The translations under genes and the position numbers were made by a program. From contig NZ_JAKZGR010000003.1 of assembly GCF_022549675.1 (NCBI RefSeq), positions 310,001 to 374,000 of the forward strand: a DNA stretch of 64,000 nt, written 5' to 3'. Below are positions 43,801 through 51,737 of the stretch, piece by piece. How positions within the stretch are numbered: position 1 is the stretch's first letter; each line of letters begins with the position of its first letter. The notes beneath the pieces are model-generated. The model had not been told where the DNA came from. It did not search any database and saw only the letters and a program-made list of their open reading frames with translations. Source of the DNA: Belliella kenyensis (lineage in GTDB: Bacteria > Bacteroidota > Bacteroidia > Cytophagales > Cyclobacteriaceae).

Positions 43801-43930
43801 CATTTAATGCGTTATTTACATTTTCTTGAAGGGGAATCTCTAATGCAAATTCCCTATCAAATTGAGCATGCGACCACAGAGGAGTGATCAATAGTGAGAA
43901 CAAGAAAAGGTATTTGGTCAAGTGGTTCAT
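40814..43930 (-). CDS. Large secreted adhesin with DUF11 repeats and type-B sorting domain
   Basis: 1038 residues with a signal peptide ending SHAQ. The N-terminal ~370 residues are beta-rich and unassigned; an Ig-like segment follows (~385-450, PVCDLESKRLPIEINV). Three DUF11 repeats lie at ~570-930 (SVDQLEAKAGETVTFSITVT, NISKLLTDEGEINVGSILNY, LKTVSQPNVQIDQVFTYQIE), each followed by acidic DDGDG-type linkers that may bind calcium. The last ~85 residues (MVTPNGDGRNDTW, FNRYGIELYRS, AGTYFYQI) are the gliding-motility-associated C-terminal domain, the type-B signal for type IX secretion. It is probably a surface adhesin handled by the adjacent PorP. Confidence 0.93.
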   Translation of the reverse strand: MNHLTKYLFLFSLLITPLWSHAQFDREFALEIPLQENVNNALNAIDENLNTFARITSSTGVALGIGASTGVLELGFPSVLPANTLVFIKVDFDINILENLLGGTSGGLGSSLLDNGLFGNHTLQVQARNGNQVVLSGSTANPEDFAGDNLRIVVDEERNFYVQIRPQQEFQSIRLTDRISALLGLGNSASTDIFGVFIIPPDHDCITSAFTGINLQNFNLSNLLGVQPAFDVENILQPGTTSYSELNLTSNNSNAVIEQFVTLSKTSDGNTTFELTFKFSDQNIGTADLQRVSIRGFEVNSLQYEEKLSDLISEEAIDLLQNGEYVSVPFVVNGPVDRLSVSYARGNAGLVELPALQLAHIAFSINPPEISPELLPILVCTGETASLTANVPDGLLLRWYEVETEGIPLAENPSAVPFVTEEITDTKTYYVSAYDPVCDLESKRLPIEINVQEALDEVVLTITGNEQNICAGDDVTLTPTFTSGFPDDQAEVSFSWFFDEDQINEINDGSTFEGAIFTIAENGALTISNINPSTSLEMLYLVVTINSNCESLQQTFTTALTFSADCTTFSIEKSVDQLEAKAGETVTFSITVTNDGTLPITNLVITDVLSNLVTYIASSSTVQLLDNHTVNWIINALAVNQSITLTITVRLVDDIPMNTIIPNTATGQIQSDTEIISSNTVEVLVIGNDDGDGENPIEDENTTLNISKLLTDEGEINVGSILNYEITITNTGEAPALNINILDILPVELIAIAASDGGDIDGQNIHWNLETLAPGDSRIYSIQAMVQDGATQVSNAAQVSGDNFDTQSDQTQPVPVVGDDGDGDINLSFEMLKTVSQPNVQIDQVFTYQIEILNTGDEIGSESNLIVIDTLPEEVIFVRILSGTTQVEFDQATQTLRWSIPGLASGESTSISFEVRAAQASASVVNTAYLIDDSSSIPTVLASSSVAHDQLEYKIANMVTPNGDGRNDTWKTQGLDSFLAFWEVLIFNRYGIELYRSANYENDWAGDGLNAGTYFYQIKGRKPDGQEVILNGYITLIK

Positions 43931-43956
43931 TCTTGAAGTAGTTTAGCATAAGGCAA

Positions 43957-46161
43957 TCAACTGTTGTCTTCTAGTTTGTAATCAGGCATTTGTTTTTTCC
44001 ACATTTCATGGTATACACCTTTGTCAGCCATCAGCTGCTCATGAGCTCCTGTTTCGATCAGTTGCCCTTGGTCCATTACAAGAATCTGATCAGCACCTAC
44101 TACAGATGATAATCTGTGTGCTATCATAATTACCGTTTTTCCTTGATCTTTGAGGTTGTGAAGGGTCTTCAGGGTGAAGGCTTCTGATTCAGAATCCAAG
44201 GCAGATGTAGCTTCGTCAAAAATCAAAATGCTAGGGTCTTTGTACAATGCTCGTGCTATAGCGAGTCGCTGACGCTGACCACCAGACAGACTTACACCAT
44301 TTTCACCTATATATGTTTTGAATCCTTGTGGCAAGGCTTCTATAAATGTCAAAATTCCAAGGTCTTGACAGATGCTAAGCACCCTGTCCATGTCAGGGTA
44401 GAAATCTCCCACAGCAATGTTTTCCACTATATTTCCTGCAAATAGATGGATCTGCTGTGGTACTACACCGATCATTTTTTTGAGTGATCCACTGTGAATG
44501 TATTCTAAGTTTTGATTACCAATGTACACCCTTCCAGAGGTAATTGGATATACTTTTTGGATGATAGATGTTAGGGTAGATTTTCCAGAACCTGATTGAC
44601 CAATGATAGCTGTAAACTTTCCAGTTTCTATTTCAAGGTCAAGTCCATTGAAAACCTGATTTCTGGATCCATAGCTGAAGACGACATCTTTGAAAGCGAT
44701 ATTGCCTATTTGACTTTCATCCAATTGGATTTTTCCTTCATTGTCATCAGTCTCAATATCCATAATTTCAAAAAGCCTATCAGCAGCAATCAAAGAATCT
44801 TGAATAGTCTTGTTCATACTGATAAAGGAAGCTACAGGTCCAGTGAAATACCCCATGATAGCATAGAAGGAAAGTAATTCACCAGCAGTCAATTCATTTT
44901 GCAATACAAATGAAGTTCCTATCCATAGTAATGCGACAGTGAAGACCGAAGTCACAAGTCCACTTAAGTTACCAATCCAAATGGAGTTAGTTCCTGATTC
45001 ATAGATGGATTTCAGCAAGTTGATAAACCTACCTTCTGTCTTGATATTGGTATAATCTTCTATTCCAAAGCGCTTGATAGTACTTACAGCATTGAGTGAC
45101 TCTACCAATTGTGCTTCCAAGTCGGCGGAGTTCTCCATTAGCTCTCGCTGAGTTTTCTTGTTTACTTTATTGGAGAAAATGTAAATAACAATATACAAAG
45201 GGATGACCACGATCATCAAAAGTGCTAGCTTCCAATAGAAGATAAACATTAATGTGAATGAAAATATCAAAACAAAGATGTTAACCACGAAGCCTACGAT
45301 TACATCATTGATAAAGGCTCTGATTTTCACTGCATCGTTGATCCTAGAGATGATTTCTCCAGTACGCATATTATCGAAAAATTGCTGAGGGAGATTGAGT
45401 AAGTGCTTGTAATATCCCAAGATCAGTTTTGCATCTATTTTTTGACCAGTTTGTAGGGTCAGTATTCCCTTGAAATGTCCAAGGATAGCACTAAAAAGAA
45501 TGATGCAAATCATCAATACGCCCATCAAGTTCAGCAGGTTGCCATTGTCATTAGGAATGACGTTGTCGATGATCTTTTGGATATATAGAGATGTGGCAAG
45601 TCCAAGGATCACAGCGAATACTGAACCAATCAAGATTTGAGTGAAGATGAAGGTGTACGGCTTGAGTAGAAACCAAAACCTTTTGGCTACACTGTATTTT
45701 TCATTTTTTTCCTCAAAGCTTTCACCAGGCTCAAGTAGCAAAATCACATTGGTCCAAATGGTGAAGAAGCTTTCTGCACTCACAGTCTGTATCTTGCCAT
45801 GGGCAGGATCCATCATGGTGACTTCTTTTTCGGTCGTTTTGAGGATGACTACATAATGGTGTAGTCTGCCTCTTACTACTACGTGAGCAATACAAGGTCC
45901 AGGTAGCTCCGCAATTTGATCATCACTTACTTTTACACCTTTGGCATCAAAACCTAGTTGTTTGGCAGCTTCGATCATACCAAGGAGATTTGTGCCTTTT
46001 TGATCTGTGTAGGCTATTTGTCTGATTTTAGCTATCGGAACTTCCAGTTTATAGTAAGCTGATACTGCGGCTAGACATGCTGCTCCACAATCAGTCAGAT
46101 CATGCTGCTGTATTTCTGTTCTTTTGAAATCTCTATTTTTGAAACTACTGAATCTGAACAT
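43957..46161 (-). CDS. C39-peptidase-containing ABC transporter (PCAT) for a double-glycine peptide
   Basis: 734 residues. Peptidase C39 domain (~15-150) with Cys25 in TDCGAACL, His in RLHHYVVIL and Asp in MMDPAHGK, all catalytic residues present; six-helix membrane domain (~165-445); ATPase domain with Walker A GQSGSGKST, signature LSGGQRQRLAIARAL and Walker B ILIFDEATSALD. PCATs cut a leader peptide after Gly-Gly and export the mature peptide through the inner membrane. It is the third gene of an operon with a membrane fusion protein (4-base gap) and a double-glycine precursor. Confidence 0.96.
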   Translation of the reverse strand: MFRFSSFKNRDFKRTEIQQHDLTDCGAACLAAVSAYYKLEVPIAKIRQIAYTDQKGTNLLGMIEAAKQLGFDAKGVKVSDDQIAELPGPCIAHVVVRGRLHHYVVILKTTEKEVTMMDPAHGKIQTVSAESFFTIWTNVILLLEPGESFEEKNEKYSVAKRFWFLLKPYTFIFTQILIGSVFAVILGLATSLYIQKIIDNVIPNDNGNLLNLMGVLMICIILFSAILGHFKGILTLQTGQKIDAKLILGYYKHLLNLPQQFFDNMRTGEIISRINDAVKIRAFINDVIVGFVVNIFVLIFSFTLMFIFYWKLALLMIVVIPLYIVIYIFSNKVNKKTQRELMENSADLEAQLVESLNAVSTIKRFGIEDYTNIKTEGRFINLLKSIYESGTNSIWIGNLSGLVTSVFTVALLWIGTSFVLQNELTAGELLSFYAIMGYFTGPVASFISMNKTIQDSLIAADRLFEIMDIETDDNEGKIQLDESQIGNIAFKDVVFSYGSRNQVFNGLDLEIETGKFTAIIGQSGSGKSTLTSIIQKVYPITSGRVYIGNQNLEYIHSGSLKKMIGVVPQQIHLFAGNIVENIAVGDFYPDMDRVLSICQDLGILTFIEALPQGFKTYIGENGVSLSGGQRQRLAIARALYKDPSILIFDEATSALDSESEAFTLKTLHNLKDQGKTVIMIAHRLSSVVGADQILVMDQGQLIETGAHEQLMADKGVYHEMWKKQMPDYKLEDNS

Positions 46162-46165
46162 AGAC

Positions 46166-47347
46166 TTACTTATTGGCTAAATTTGGATTGACCCAATCAT
46201 CTACTTTATCGAATAGCAAATTGATGATTCTCCTTCTTGTAAAACTAAATCTTGCTTGTACCGTCATGCCTTTCAGTAGCTGACCTGTGTAGCCATTTTT
46301 CAACTTCATTTCTTCCTTGGGCAGCTCACACCTGATTTTGAAATAAGGTTTGCCATCAGGCTGAATAAATACATCATTGGAAATGGATTCAATCTTCCCT
46401 TCCAAGAATCCCCATTCGTTGTAATTGAATGCATCCACTTGAAATTTCACAGGGGTGTTTGGATTGATGAAGCCTATATCTTTTGGCTGCACATATACTT
46501 CTGCGATCAATGCACCATCAGGTGTGATTTCAGCGAGGGTTTCTCCAGCAGCTACACTTGCTCCAGGATACAGTTGCCTGATGTCCTGAATATATCCATC
46601 TATCGGTGATTCCACGGAATAGAACTTGATCTCCTCATCAATCTGTACATTTTTTGACTGAAGGTCTTGAAACAAGAGCCTGATTTGATTCAAATTGGCT
46701 TGCCAGTAAGCTGCCTGCTGAGAGTAAGATGCAAGTACGGTGTTTTTTGCTCTTTCATATGCTTGTTTGGACCTATCAAACTCTGCCTCGGCAATAGCAC
46801 CAGATTGGAACAGTAATTCTGATCGCTTGAACTCTTTCTTTGCCAGCTCAAACTGCTCTTTGATGTCGTTGAGCTTTTGGAAAAAGAAATTAGCCTCTTG
46901 TTGGAAATTAGGATTGGATAATCTGGGAATATTTTCCCAGTCATATTTATTGGTCTTAGAAATCAAGAAATTCAAATCGCTCATTTGTGACTGATACTCT
47001 TTGACAAGCCTTTTGGTACTTTCTGATTTTTCATCCAAAATATTGGTTTTCACAGAGAAGATTTTTTGGCCTTTCTTTATCCGTGAATTTTCTGATACAA
47101 ATACAGAATCTATACTTCCTGTGACAATGGAGCGTAATTGATTTCTGTTTTCTACGGACTTTATCATTCCTACACCTTGTACATTGACATCTACTTTGAT
47201 GACGAAAATGCCTACAAAGATGGAGATCAACAAAACGAGAACTACTTGATACAATATGATAGATTTTGAATCATATCGCTTGAAATAATAGCTCGTAGTA
47301 CTTTCCAATATCTCGGGAGGAAATATGTCGTTGTGGTTCTTTTTCAT
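46166..47347 (-). CDS. HlyD-type membrane fusion protein of the peptide exporter
   Basis: 393 residues: one N-terminal membrane helix (~36-52, VVLVLLISIFVGIFVIK), a barrel-sandwich/lipoyl half (VTGSIDSVFVSENSRIKKGQ), a long coiled coil (~100-225), the second lipoyl half (YSVESPIDGYIQDI) and a beta-barrel domain. It connects the inner-membrane exporter to an outer-membrane channel, which is not encoded here and is presumably a shared TolC-like protein. It lies 48 bases after the precursor gene with a terminator hairpin between. Confidence 0.92.
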   Translation of the reverse strand: MKKNHNDIFPPEILESTTSYYFKRYDSKSIILYQVVLVLLISIFVGIFVIKVDVNVQGVGMIKSVENRNQLRSIVTGSIDSVFVSENSRIKKGQKIFSVKTNILDEKSESTKRLVKEYQSQMSDLNFLISKTNKYDWENIPRLSNPNFQQEANFFFQKLNDIKEQFELAKKEFKRSELLFQSGAIAEAEFDRSKQAYERAKNTVLASYSQQAAYWQANLNQIRLLFQDLQSKNVQIDEEIKFYSVESPIDGYIQDIRQLYPGASVAAGETLAEITPDGALIAEVYVQPKDIGFINPNTPVKFQVDAFNYNEWGFLEGKIESISNDVFIQPDGKPYFKIRCELPKEEMKLKNGYTGQLLKGMTVQARFSFTRRRIINLLFDKVDDWVNPNLANK

Positions 47348-47353
47348 AGCTAT

Positions 47354-47386
47354 AAAAATTTGGGCTAGCGGTAAATTACCGCTAGC
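47354..47386 (-). terminator. Attenuating terminator between precursor and exporter genes
   Basis: Stem GCTAGCGGTA (47364-47373) pairs with TACCGCTAGC (47377-47386): 10 bp, 3-base loop. On the transcribed (minus) strand it is followed by CCAAATTTTTATA. It lies between the precursor's stop codon and the fusion-protein start 7 bases further on. Partial termination would make the precursor more abundant than the exporter. Confidence 0.7.
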
Positions 47387-47395
47387 TCTGGGTGA

Positions 47396-47629
47396 TTATT
47401 GGCTGCTTGTACTACTGAAGATACCGATGTCACTGAGGCTCAATCCTACATTTAAAGATGATTGATCACCTTCTTGAGAAGTTGATGATAAGTTAAGGTT
47501 GATACCTATATTTCCAATAAGTGAAGCTTGTGACGAGGAAGTTCCACGTCTATTTAGTCCCAAAAGACCACCTAATAATCCTCCATTTACTGTTTTCAAT
47601 TCTTCTGAAGTCAATTCTTGGAATTTCAT
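47396..47629 (-). CDS. Double-glycine leader peptide precursor (bacteriocin-like or secreted peptide)
   Basis: 77 residues. The leader is MKFQELTSEELKTVNGG: the helix with Leu/Val spacing (EELKTVNGG) and the GG cut site of C39 peptidases are exact. The predicted mature peptide has 60 residues, no cysteine, and many Ser, Gly, Leu, Asn. It starts with LLGGLLGLNRRG, and holds two amphipathic strand-like segments with a shared pattern (GINLNLSSTSQ, VGLSLSDIGIFSS, both near SSTSxQ ends). No modification enzyme or immunity gene lies nearby. The family is not recognised. Bacteriocin, signal or matrix (amyloid-like) roles are all possible. Confidence 0.85.
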   Translation of the reverse strand: MKFQELTSEELKTVNGGLLGGLLGLNRRGTSSSQASLIGNIGINLNLSSTSQEGDQSSLNVGLSLSDIGIFSSTSSQ

Positions 47630-48025
47630 GTTGGTTAAATTTAGTTGGTTGTTTCCTACTCTTTTTTAGGTTTTCGGATCACCCTGTTTGATTGTAGTTA
47701 TTGGGATTTACGAACTTGATTCCCTATTTGGATGATGTGAGAAGGCAATGAAAATGTAAATCACTCATCGTATTCATCAAAAGTGCAAGCTGAATTCCCA
47801 AAATCAACATCATAGTTGTGGTAAGTTTTGTAAAGAAAAAATGAACTTTGGTTAAGATAAAAATGAGTGATCTATAGAAGTTTAACTTTTTTCAAACGCT
47901 TATATCACCATTGACCATTTCTTGAAAATAATAATGGTTTGTTTTTAAAGAGATATTAAATCAAATGTTTTATTTTAGCCCAATCATTCCCAATTTCATT
48001 ACCCCATTTTATCACCCGTCCGCAC
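47630..48025. other. Divergent promoter region, no gene
   Basis: The 396-base gap between the divergent peptide operon and the histidine kinase gene has no reading frame. It should hold both promoters and perhaps regulatory sites. I did not find a convincing TAnnTTTG box on either strand here. Confidence 0.4.
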
Positions 48026-49900
48026 ATGTTCTTGTTGCCCATTACAGTAATCTGTTCATTGGTATTGTACATCCAAACTTCAGGTATCACAGAACCAGAA
48101 ACTAACAAAGTATTTAAACTGCCTAAAACCATTGAGGAAATAAATGCTTTGCATGACCATGCTTTTGATATTAGGGGAAGTCATCCCGATTCATTGTTTA
48201 TATATGCCAATATCAACCTCAAAGCAAGTCAGGAATTGAATTATCAAAACGGTATAGCCAAAAGCTATACTCATATGGGTGTATATCATTATCAAAAATC
48301 AAATCATGGTAAAGCAATAGAATATTATCTAAAAGCAAAAAAGATTTTTGATCAAGAAAAGCTCTATGGATCTTCAGCAAGTACCAGCAATAATATCGGT
48401 TTGGTATATTTCAGGGAAGGGGATTATCCTTTGGCACTGAAGTATCATCAAGAAGCCATAGATATAGCCACGGACTCGGGGGACATCGTCCAAATGGCAA
48501 ATTACAAGTTGAATAAAGCTTTGGCTATCAATAGGTTGAGCTCATTTAGTGAAGCTTTACCTATTTTCTATGAGGCGATTAGAGATTTGGAGCAAACAAA
48601 AGAATATGAATACTTATCGAATGCTTACCTAAATTTAGGTAATAATTTTGGTGCAAATGGTCAATTGGATTCAGTGAAAAAATATTTTGATAAGGGGCTT
48701 GAAGTCGCTGAGAAAACTTCTGATTTTGAAACCTTGTCCTACGCATATACAAGCCAAATAAAATATTATGTAGTCACTGAAAATCCACGAGCAGCGCTAG
48801 ATTATGCAGAAAAATCTCTCTCAAATGCTTTAAAATCAGGCTCTATTTTCAATATTTCAGATGCTTATCATACCATTTCTACTTTACAAGAGGATACTGG
48901 TGATATAGAAGGAGCCTTGCATAGTTTCAAAATGTATTTTGAATACAAGGATTCATTGAGAAAAAATGAACAAACGCTGGAAATAGCCAGATTGGAAGGT
49001 AGTAAGATCATAGAACGGGAAAAGGAACTTTTTGAGTTTGAATTGAAAACAAAAGAAAAAAGCAATCAACAAAAGGTTTTGATTATCATACTTCTTGTAA
49101 TTCTTACGATTACATTGGTGACGCTATATTATGTCGTTTCAAAAAATCTAAAGGGATCTAAAAAACGTAATCAGATATTACTTCAGAAAAACAAAGAAGT
49201 AAAGAAGCTTGCAAAAAATTTGAAGAAAATGAATGATCATCAACATCAGATTTTTAGCATCATTGGTCATGATCTAAATGGTCCAGTAAGTTCTCTGGTG
49301 ACTGTGGCTGACCTGATCAATGAAAAACAATTGAGCGAAGAAGATTTACTGGAGATCATGCCTCAATTGAGTTCTGAGATCAAAAGAGCAAAAATTACCC
49401 TAGAAAACTTGCTGCATTGGGCACTCAGCCAAAAAGAAGGCGAGTCCCTTAATCTTATCAAGTTTAAGCTGAGGGAGTTGTTTGTCGAGATCGTGAATTC
49501 TCTACAGTATGCCATAGATCGAAAAAAACAGCTAATTGAAATCAAAATGGATGAGGAGCTCTATCTAGAAGCTGACAGACAAATGATTCAGATATCGTTG
49601 AGAAATTTGATATCAAATGCTATCAAATTCACTCCTGAAGGAGGAATGATTAAATGCAAGGCTTTCAGAGATGGGGAGCTATTGAAAATTGAAATCGATG
49701 ATAATGGAATCGGAATGGATCATTTCACACTTTCTAAGTTGCAAAACAATGACCTGATATCGAATTATGGTACCAATAATGAAAGTGGTACAGGTTTGGG
49801 ATTGGCCCTTTGTAGAGGTTATGTCGAAAAAAATGGCGGGACAATGCATATTCAAAGTGAGATCAATGTTGGTACAAAAATCATATTGGAATTTAGGTAG
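48026..49900 (+). CDS. TPR-containing sensor histidine kinase
   Basis: 624 residues: signal/anchor (~1-22), six or so TPR repeats (~40-300: YTHMGVYHYQKSNHGKAIEY, NNIGLVYFREGDYPLALKYH), a membrane helix (~350-372), then a kinase core with His in IIGHDLNGPVSS, N box SLRNLISNAIKF, G1 DDNGIGM and G2 GTGLGLAL. The core is complete, so it should autophosphorylate. The periplasmic TPR domain may bind a peptide or protein partner. The gene is divergent from the peptide operon; no response regulator lies beside it, so its partner is encoded elsewhere. Confidence 0.93.
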   Translation: MFLLPITVICSLVLYIQTSGITEPETNKVFKLPKTIEEINALHDHAFDIRGSHPDSLFIYANINLKASQELNYQNGIAKSYTHMGVYHYQKSNHGKAIEYYLKAKKIFDQEKLYGSSASTSNNIGLVYFREGDYPLALKYHQEAIDIATDSGDIVQMANYKLNKALAINRLSSFSEALPIFYEAIRDLEQTKEYEYLSNAYLNLGNNFGANGQLDSVKKYFDKGLEVAEKTSDFETLSYAYTSQIKYYVVTENPRAALDYAEKSLSNALKSGSIFNISDAYHTISTLQEDTGDIEGALHSFKMYFEYKDSLRKNEQTLEIARLEGSKIIEREKELFEFELKTKEKSNQQKVLIIILLVILTITLVTLYYVVSKNLKGSKKRNQILLQKNKEVKKLAKNLKKMNDHQHQIFSIIGHDLNGPVSSLVTVADLINEKQLSEEDLLEIMPQLSSEIKRAKITLENLLHWALSQKEGESLNLIKFKLRELFVEIVNSLQYAIDRKKQLIEIKMDEELYLEADRQMIQISLRNLISNAIKFTPEGGMIKCKAFRDGELLKIEIDDNGIGMDHFTLSKLQNNDLISNYGTNNESGTGLGLALCRGYVEKNGGTMHIQSEINVGTKIILEFR

Positions 49901-50076
49901 ATTTTAAAAGCAAATTAAAAATCTTGAGCCCTAAAGGAGAATAGTAATCATCATGTTTATGAGTTGATTATAATCTTAACTGATTTTTTTGAATAGTGGA
50001 GCAAAATCAAGCATGATGATTGATTGTATGAAATATATTATTTTTAATGTTTAGAACCATTTGAAAGAAATTATCC

Positions 50077-51036
50077 ATGCAAAAGCGAGTTTTGATCATC
50101 GACGAGATGCACGAATCAATCATCCCCTTATTGACAAATGAGGGGTTTTTGGTGGATTACAAACCAAAAATCAACAGGTCAGAAATCTTGGAAAGCATTT
50201 GTGCTTATGATGGATTAATCATAAGATCAAAGACGCCGATGGATAGAGCGTTATTAGAAAAGGCCGAAAAGTTGGAGTTTATAGGTAGGGCAGGGGCTGG
50301 TCTTGACCAAATAGATCTTTCCTATTTGGAAGAAAGAGGAATCAAACTTTATAATGCTCCAGAAGGAAACCGTGACGCTGTGGGAGAGCAAGCCATTGGC
50401 AGTCTGCTTGCGCTTTTCAATCATGTCAAAAAAGCGGATAGGGAGGTTCGAAAGGGGATTTGGGATAGAGAAGGCAATAGAGGAGAGGAACTTTCAGGTA
50501 AGACAGTTGGAGTTTTTGGCTTTGGCTATATGGGGCAAGCCTTTGCGAGGAAACTATTAGGTTTTGATGTGAAAATTCTGGCTTATGACAAATACAAGAA
50601 AGGATTCGGAGATGGCTTCATCGACGAAGTAGATTTAGAAGAATTGCAGAAAGAGGCTGATGTACTTAGTATTCATGTCCCGTTGACCTCAGAGACCAGA
50701 GGCTTTTTCAGCCTAGATTTTTTACAGAAATTTGCAAAGCCTATATACCTAGTCAACACAGCAAGGGGAGAAGTGATTAGTTTTGAGGTTCTCAATGAAG
50801 CATTGGAAAGTGGGATTATAAGAGGAGCAGTTTTGGATGTATTGGAAAATGAGAAGTTTGACACTTTTTCGATCAGCCAAAAGAAGTCATTCGAAAAGCT
50901 TGCGCAAAGGGAAAATGTCTTGTTCAGTCCACATATAGCTGGATGGACATTTCAATCCTACGAAAAAATAAATCAAGTCTTGGTGAAGAAAATCAGAATC
51001 GGAAGCACGAAACAAGAGCATAATAATTTCAGTTAA
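50077..51036 (+). CDS. D-2-hydroxyacid dehydrogenase
   Basis: 319 residues of the D-isomer-specific 2-hydroxyacid dehydrogenase family: Rossmann motif GVFGFGYMG near 146-154, catalytic Arg in NTARGE (~228), Glu in LDVLENE (~257) and His in FSPHIAGWT (~285). It reduces or oxidises a 2-keto/hydroxy acid with NAD(H); phosphoglycerate-dehydrogenase-like, but it lacks the ACT domain, so serine biosynthesis is not certain. It is monocistronic. Confidence 0.9.
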   Translation: MQKRVLIIDEMHESIIPLLTNEGFLVDYKPKINRSEILESICAYDGLIIRSKTPMDRALLEKAEKLEFIGRAGAGLDQIDLSYLEERGIKLYNAPEGNRDAVGEQAIGSLLALFNHVKKADREVRKGIWDREGNRGEELSGKTVGVFGFGYMGQAFARKLLGFDVKILAYDKYKKGFGDGFIDEVDLEELQKEADVLSIHVPLTSETRGFFSLDFLQKFAKPIYLVNTARGEVISFEVLNEALESGIIRGAVLDVLENEKFDTFSISQKKSFEKLAQRENVLFSPHIAGWTFQSYEKINQVLVKKIRIGSTKQEHNNFS

Positions 51037-51092
51037 CCAACAAGCCTAAGTTGACGAAGATTTAAGGTCGAAGGATGATTTGTAGAATATAA

Positions 51093-51123
51093 TTGCATTC
51101 TCTATTCAATCTTTGTATCTTTG
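51093..51123 (+). promoter_or_regulatory. Promoter of greA (or of a short leader RNA)
   Basis: ATTG (51092-51095), 20 bases, TATCTTTG (51116-51123): a match to the Bacteroidota -33/-7 consensus. The transcript would start near 51130, giving a leader of ~85 bases before greA. Confidence 0.6.
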
Positions 51124-51152
51124 TGATCAACATAGCGCAATAGCATAAGAGA

Positions 51153-51188
51153 AACGGTTTCAATTTTGAGACCGTTCTTTTATTTTTC
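51153..51188 (+). terminator. Terminator-like hairpin in the greA leader
   Basis: Ten paired bases, AACGGTTTCA (51153-51162) with TGAGACCGTT (51167-51176), loop ATTT, followed by CTTTTATTTTT. It lies between the promoter and the greA start, so it should attenuate greA and release an RNA of about 55-60 bases. Confidence 0.65.
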
Positions 51189-51213
51189 ATAGCCATAGAA
51201 AAAAATAAAAAGC

Positions 51214-51687
51214 ATGGGAAAAGTACAATATTATACAGAAGAAGGACTGAAAAAATTGAAGGATGAACTTCAAGACCTGAAAACAAGAGGTCGTCAAGAC
51301 ATTGCAAAGCAAATTGCAGAAGCAAGAGACAAGGGTGATTTAAGTGAAAATGCAGAGTACGATGCAGCCAAGGATGCTCAAGGTCTCTTAGAGCTGAAGA
51401 TTGCTAAACTAGAAGCTGTAGTTGGTAATGCTAGAGTGATGGATAGTGCAATGATGGATGCTTCCAAAGTGGGGATTTTGTCAACGGTGAAGATCAAAAA
51501 TGTCAAAAATGGTATGACAGTAACGTACACCCTTGTATCAGAGGAAGAAGCAGATCTCAAGGCAGGAAAAATCTCTTTAGCTTCACCTTTTGGCAAAGGA
51601 TTGAATGGCAAATCAGTTGGTGAGATCGCTCAGATCAATGCGCCTGCAGGTGTATTGGAATTTGAAGTGTTAGAAATCACTTATTAA
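51214..51687 (+). CDS. greA: Transcription elongation factor GreA
   Basis: 157 residues: an N-terminal coiled coil (residues 1-75) with the acidic tip GDLSENAEYDAAK, whose Asp and Glu reach into the RNA polymerase secondary channel, and a C-terminal FKBP-like domain (ISLASPFGKGLNGKSVGEIA). It stimulates cleavage of backtracked transcripts. The length is normal for the family. It is preceded by a promoter and an attenuator-like hairpin and followed by its own terminator. Confidence 0.96.
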   Translation: MGKVQYYTEEGLKKLKDELQDLKTRGRQDIAKQIAEARDKGDLSENAEYDAAKDAQGLLELKIAKLEAVVGNARVMDSAMMDASKVGILSTVKIKNVKNGMTVTYTLVSEEEADLKAGKISLASPFGKGLNGKSVGEIAQINAPAGVLEFEVLEITY

Positions 51688-51699
51688 TAATTTTACTTT

Positions 51700-51727
51700 C
51701 CCGATGGTTTACCTTCGGGATTTTTTA
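51700..51727 (+). terminator. Intrinsic terminator of greA
   Basis: Stem CCCGA.GG (51700-51707) pairs with CC.TCGGG (51712-51719), TTTA loop, then ATTTTTTA. The T run overlaps a TATTTTTG box for the next gene (51726-51733). Confidence 0.8.
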
Positions 51728-51737
51728 TTTTTGAACT

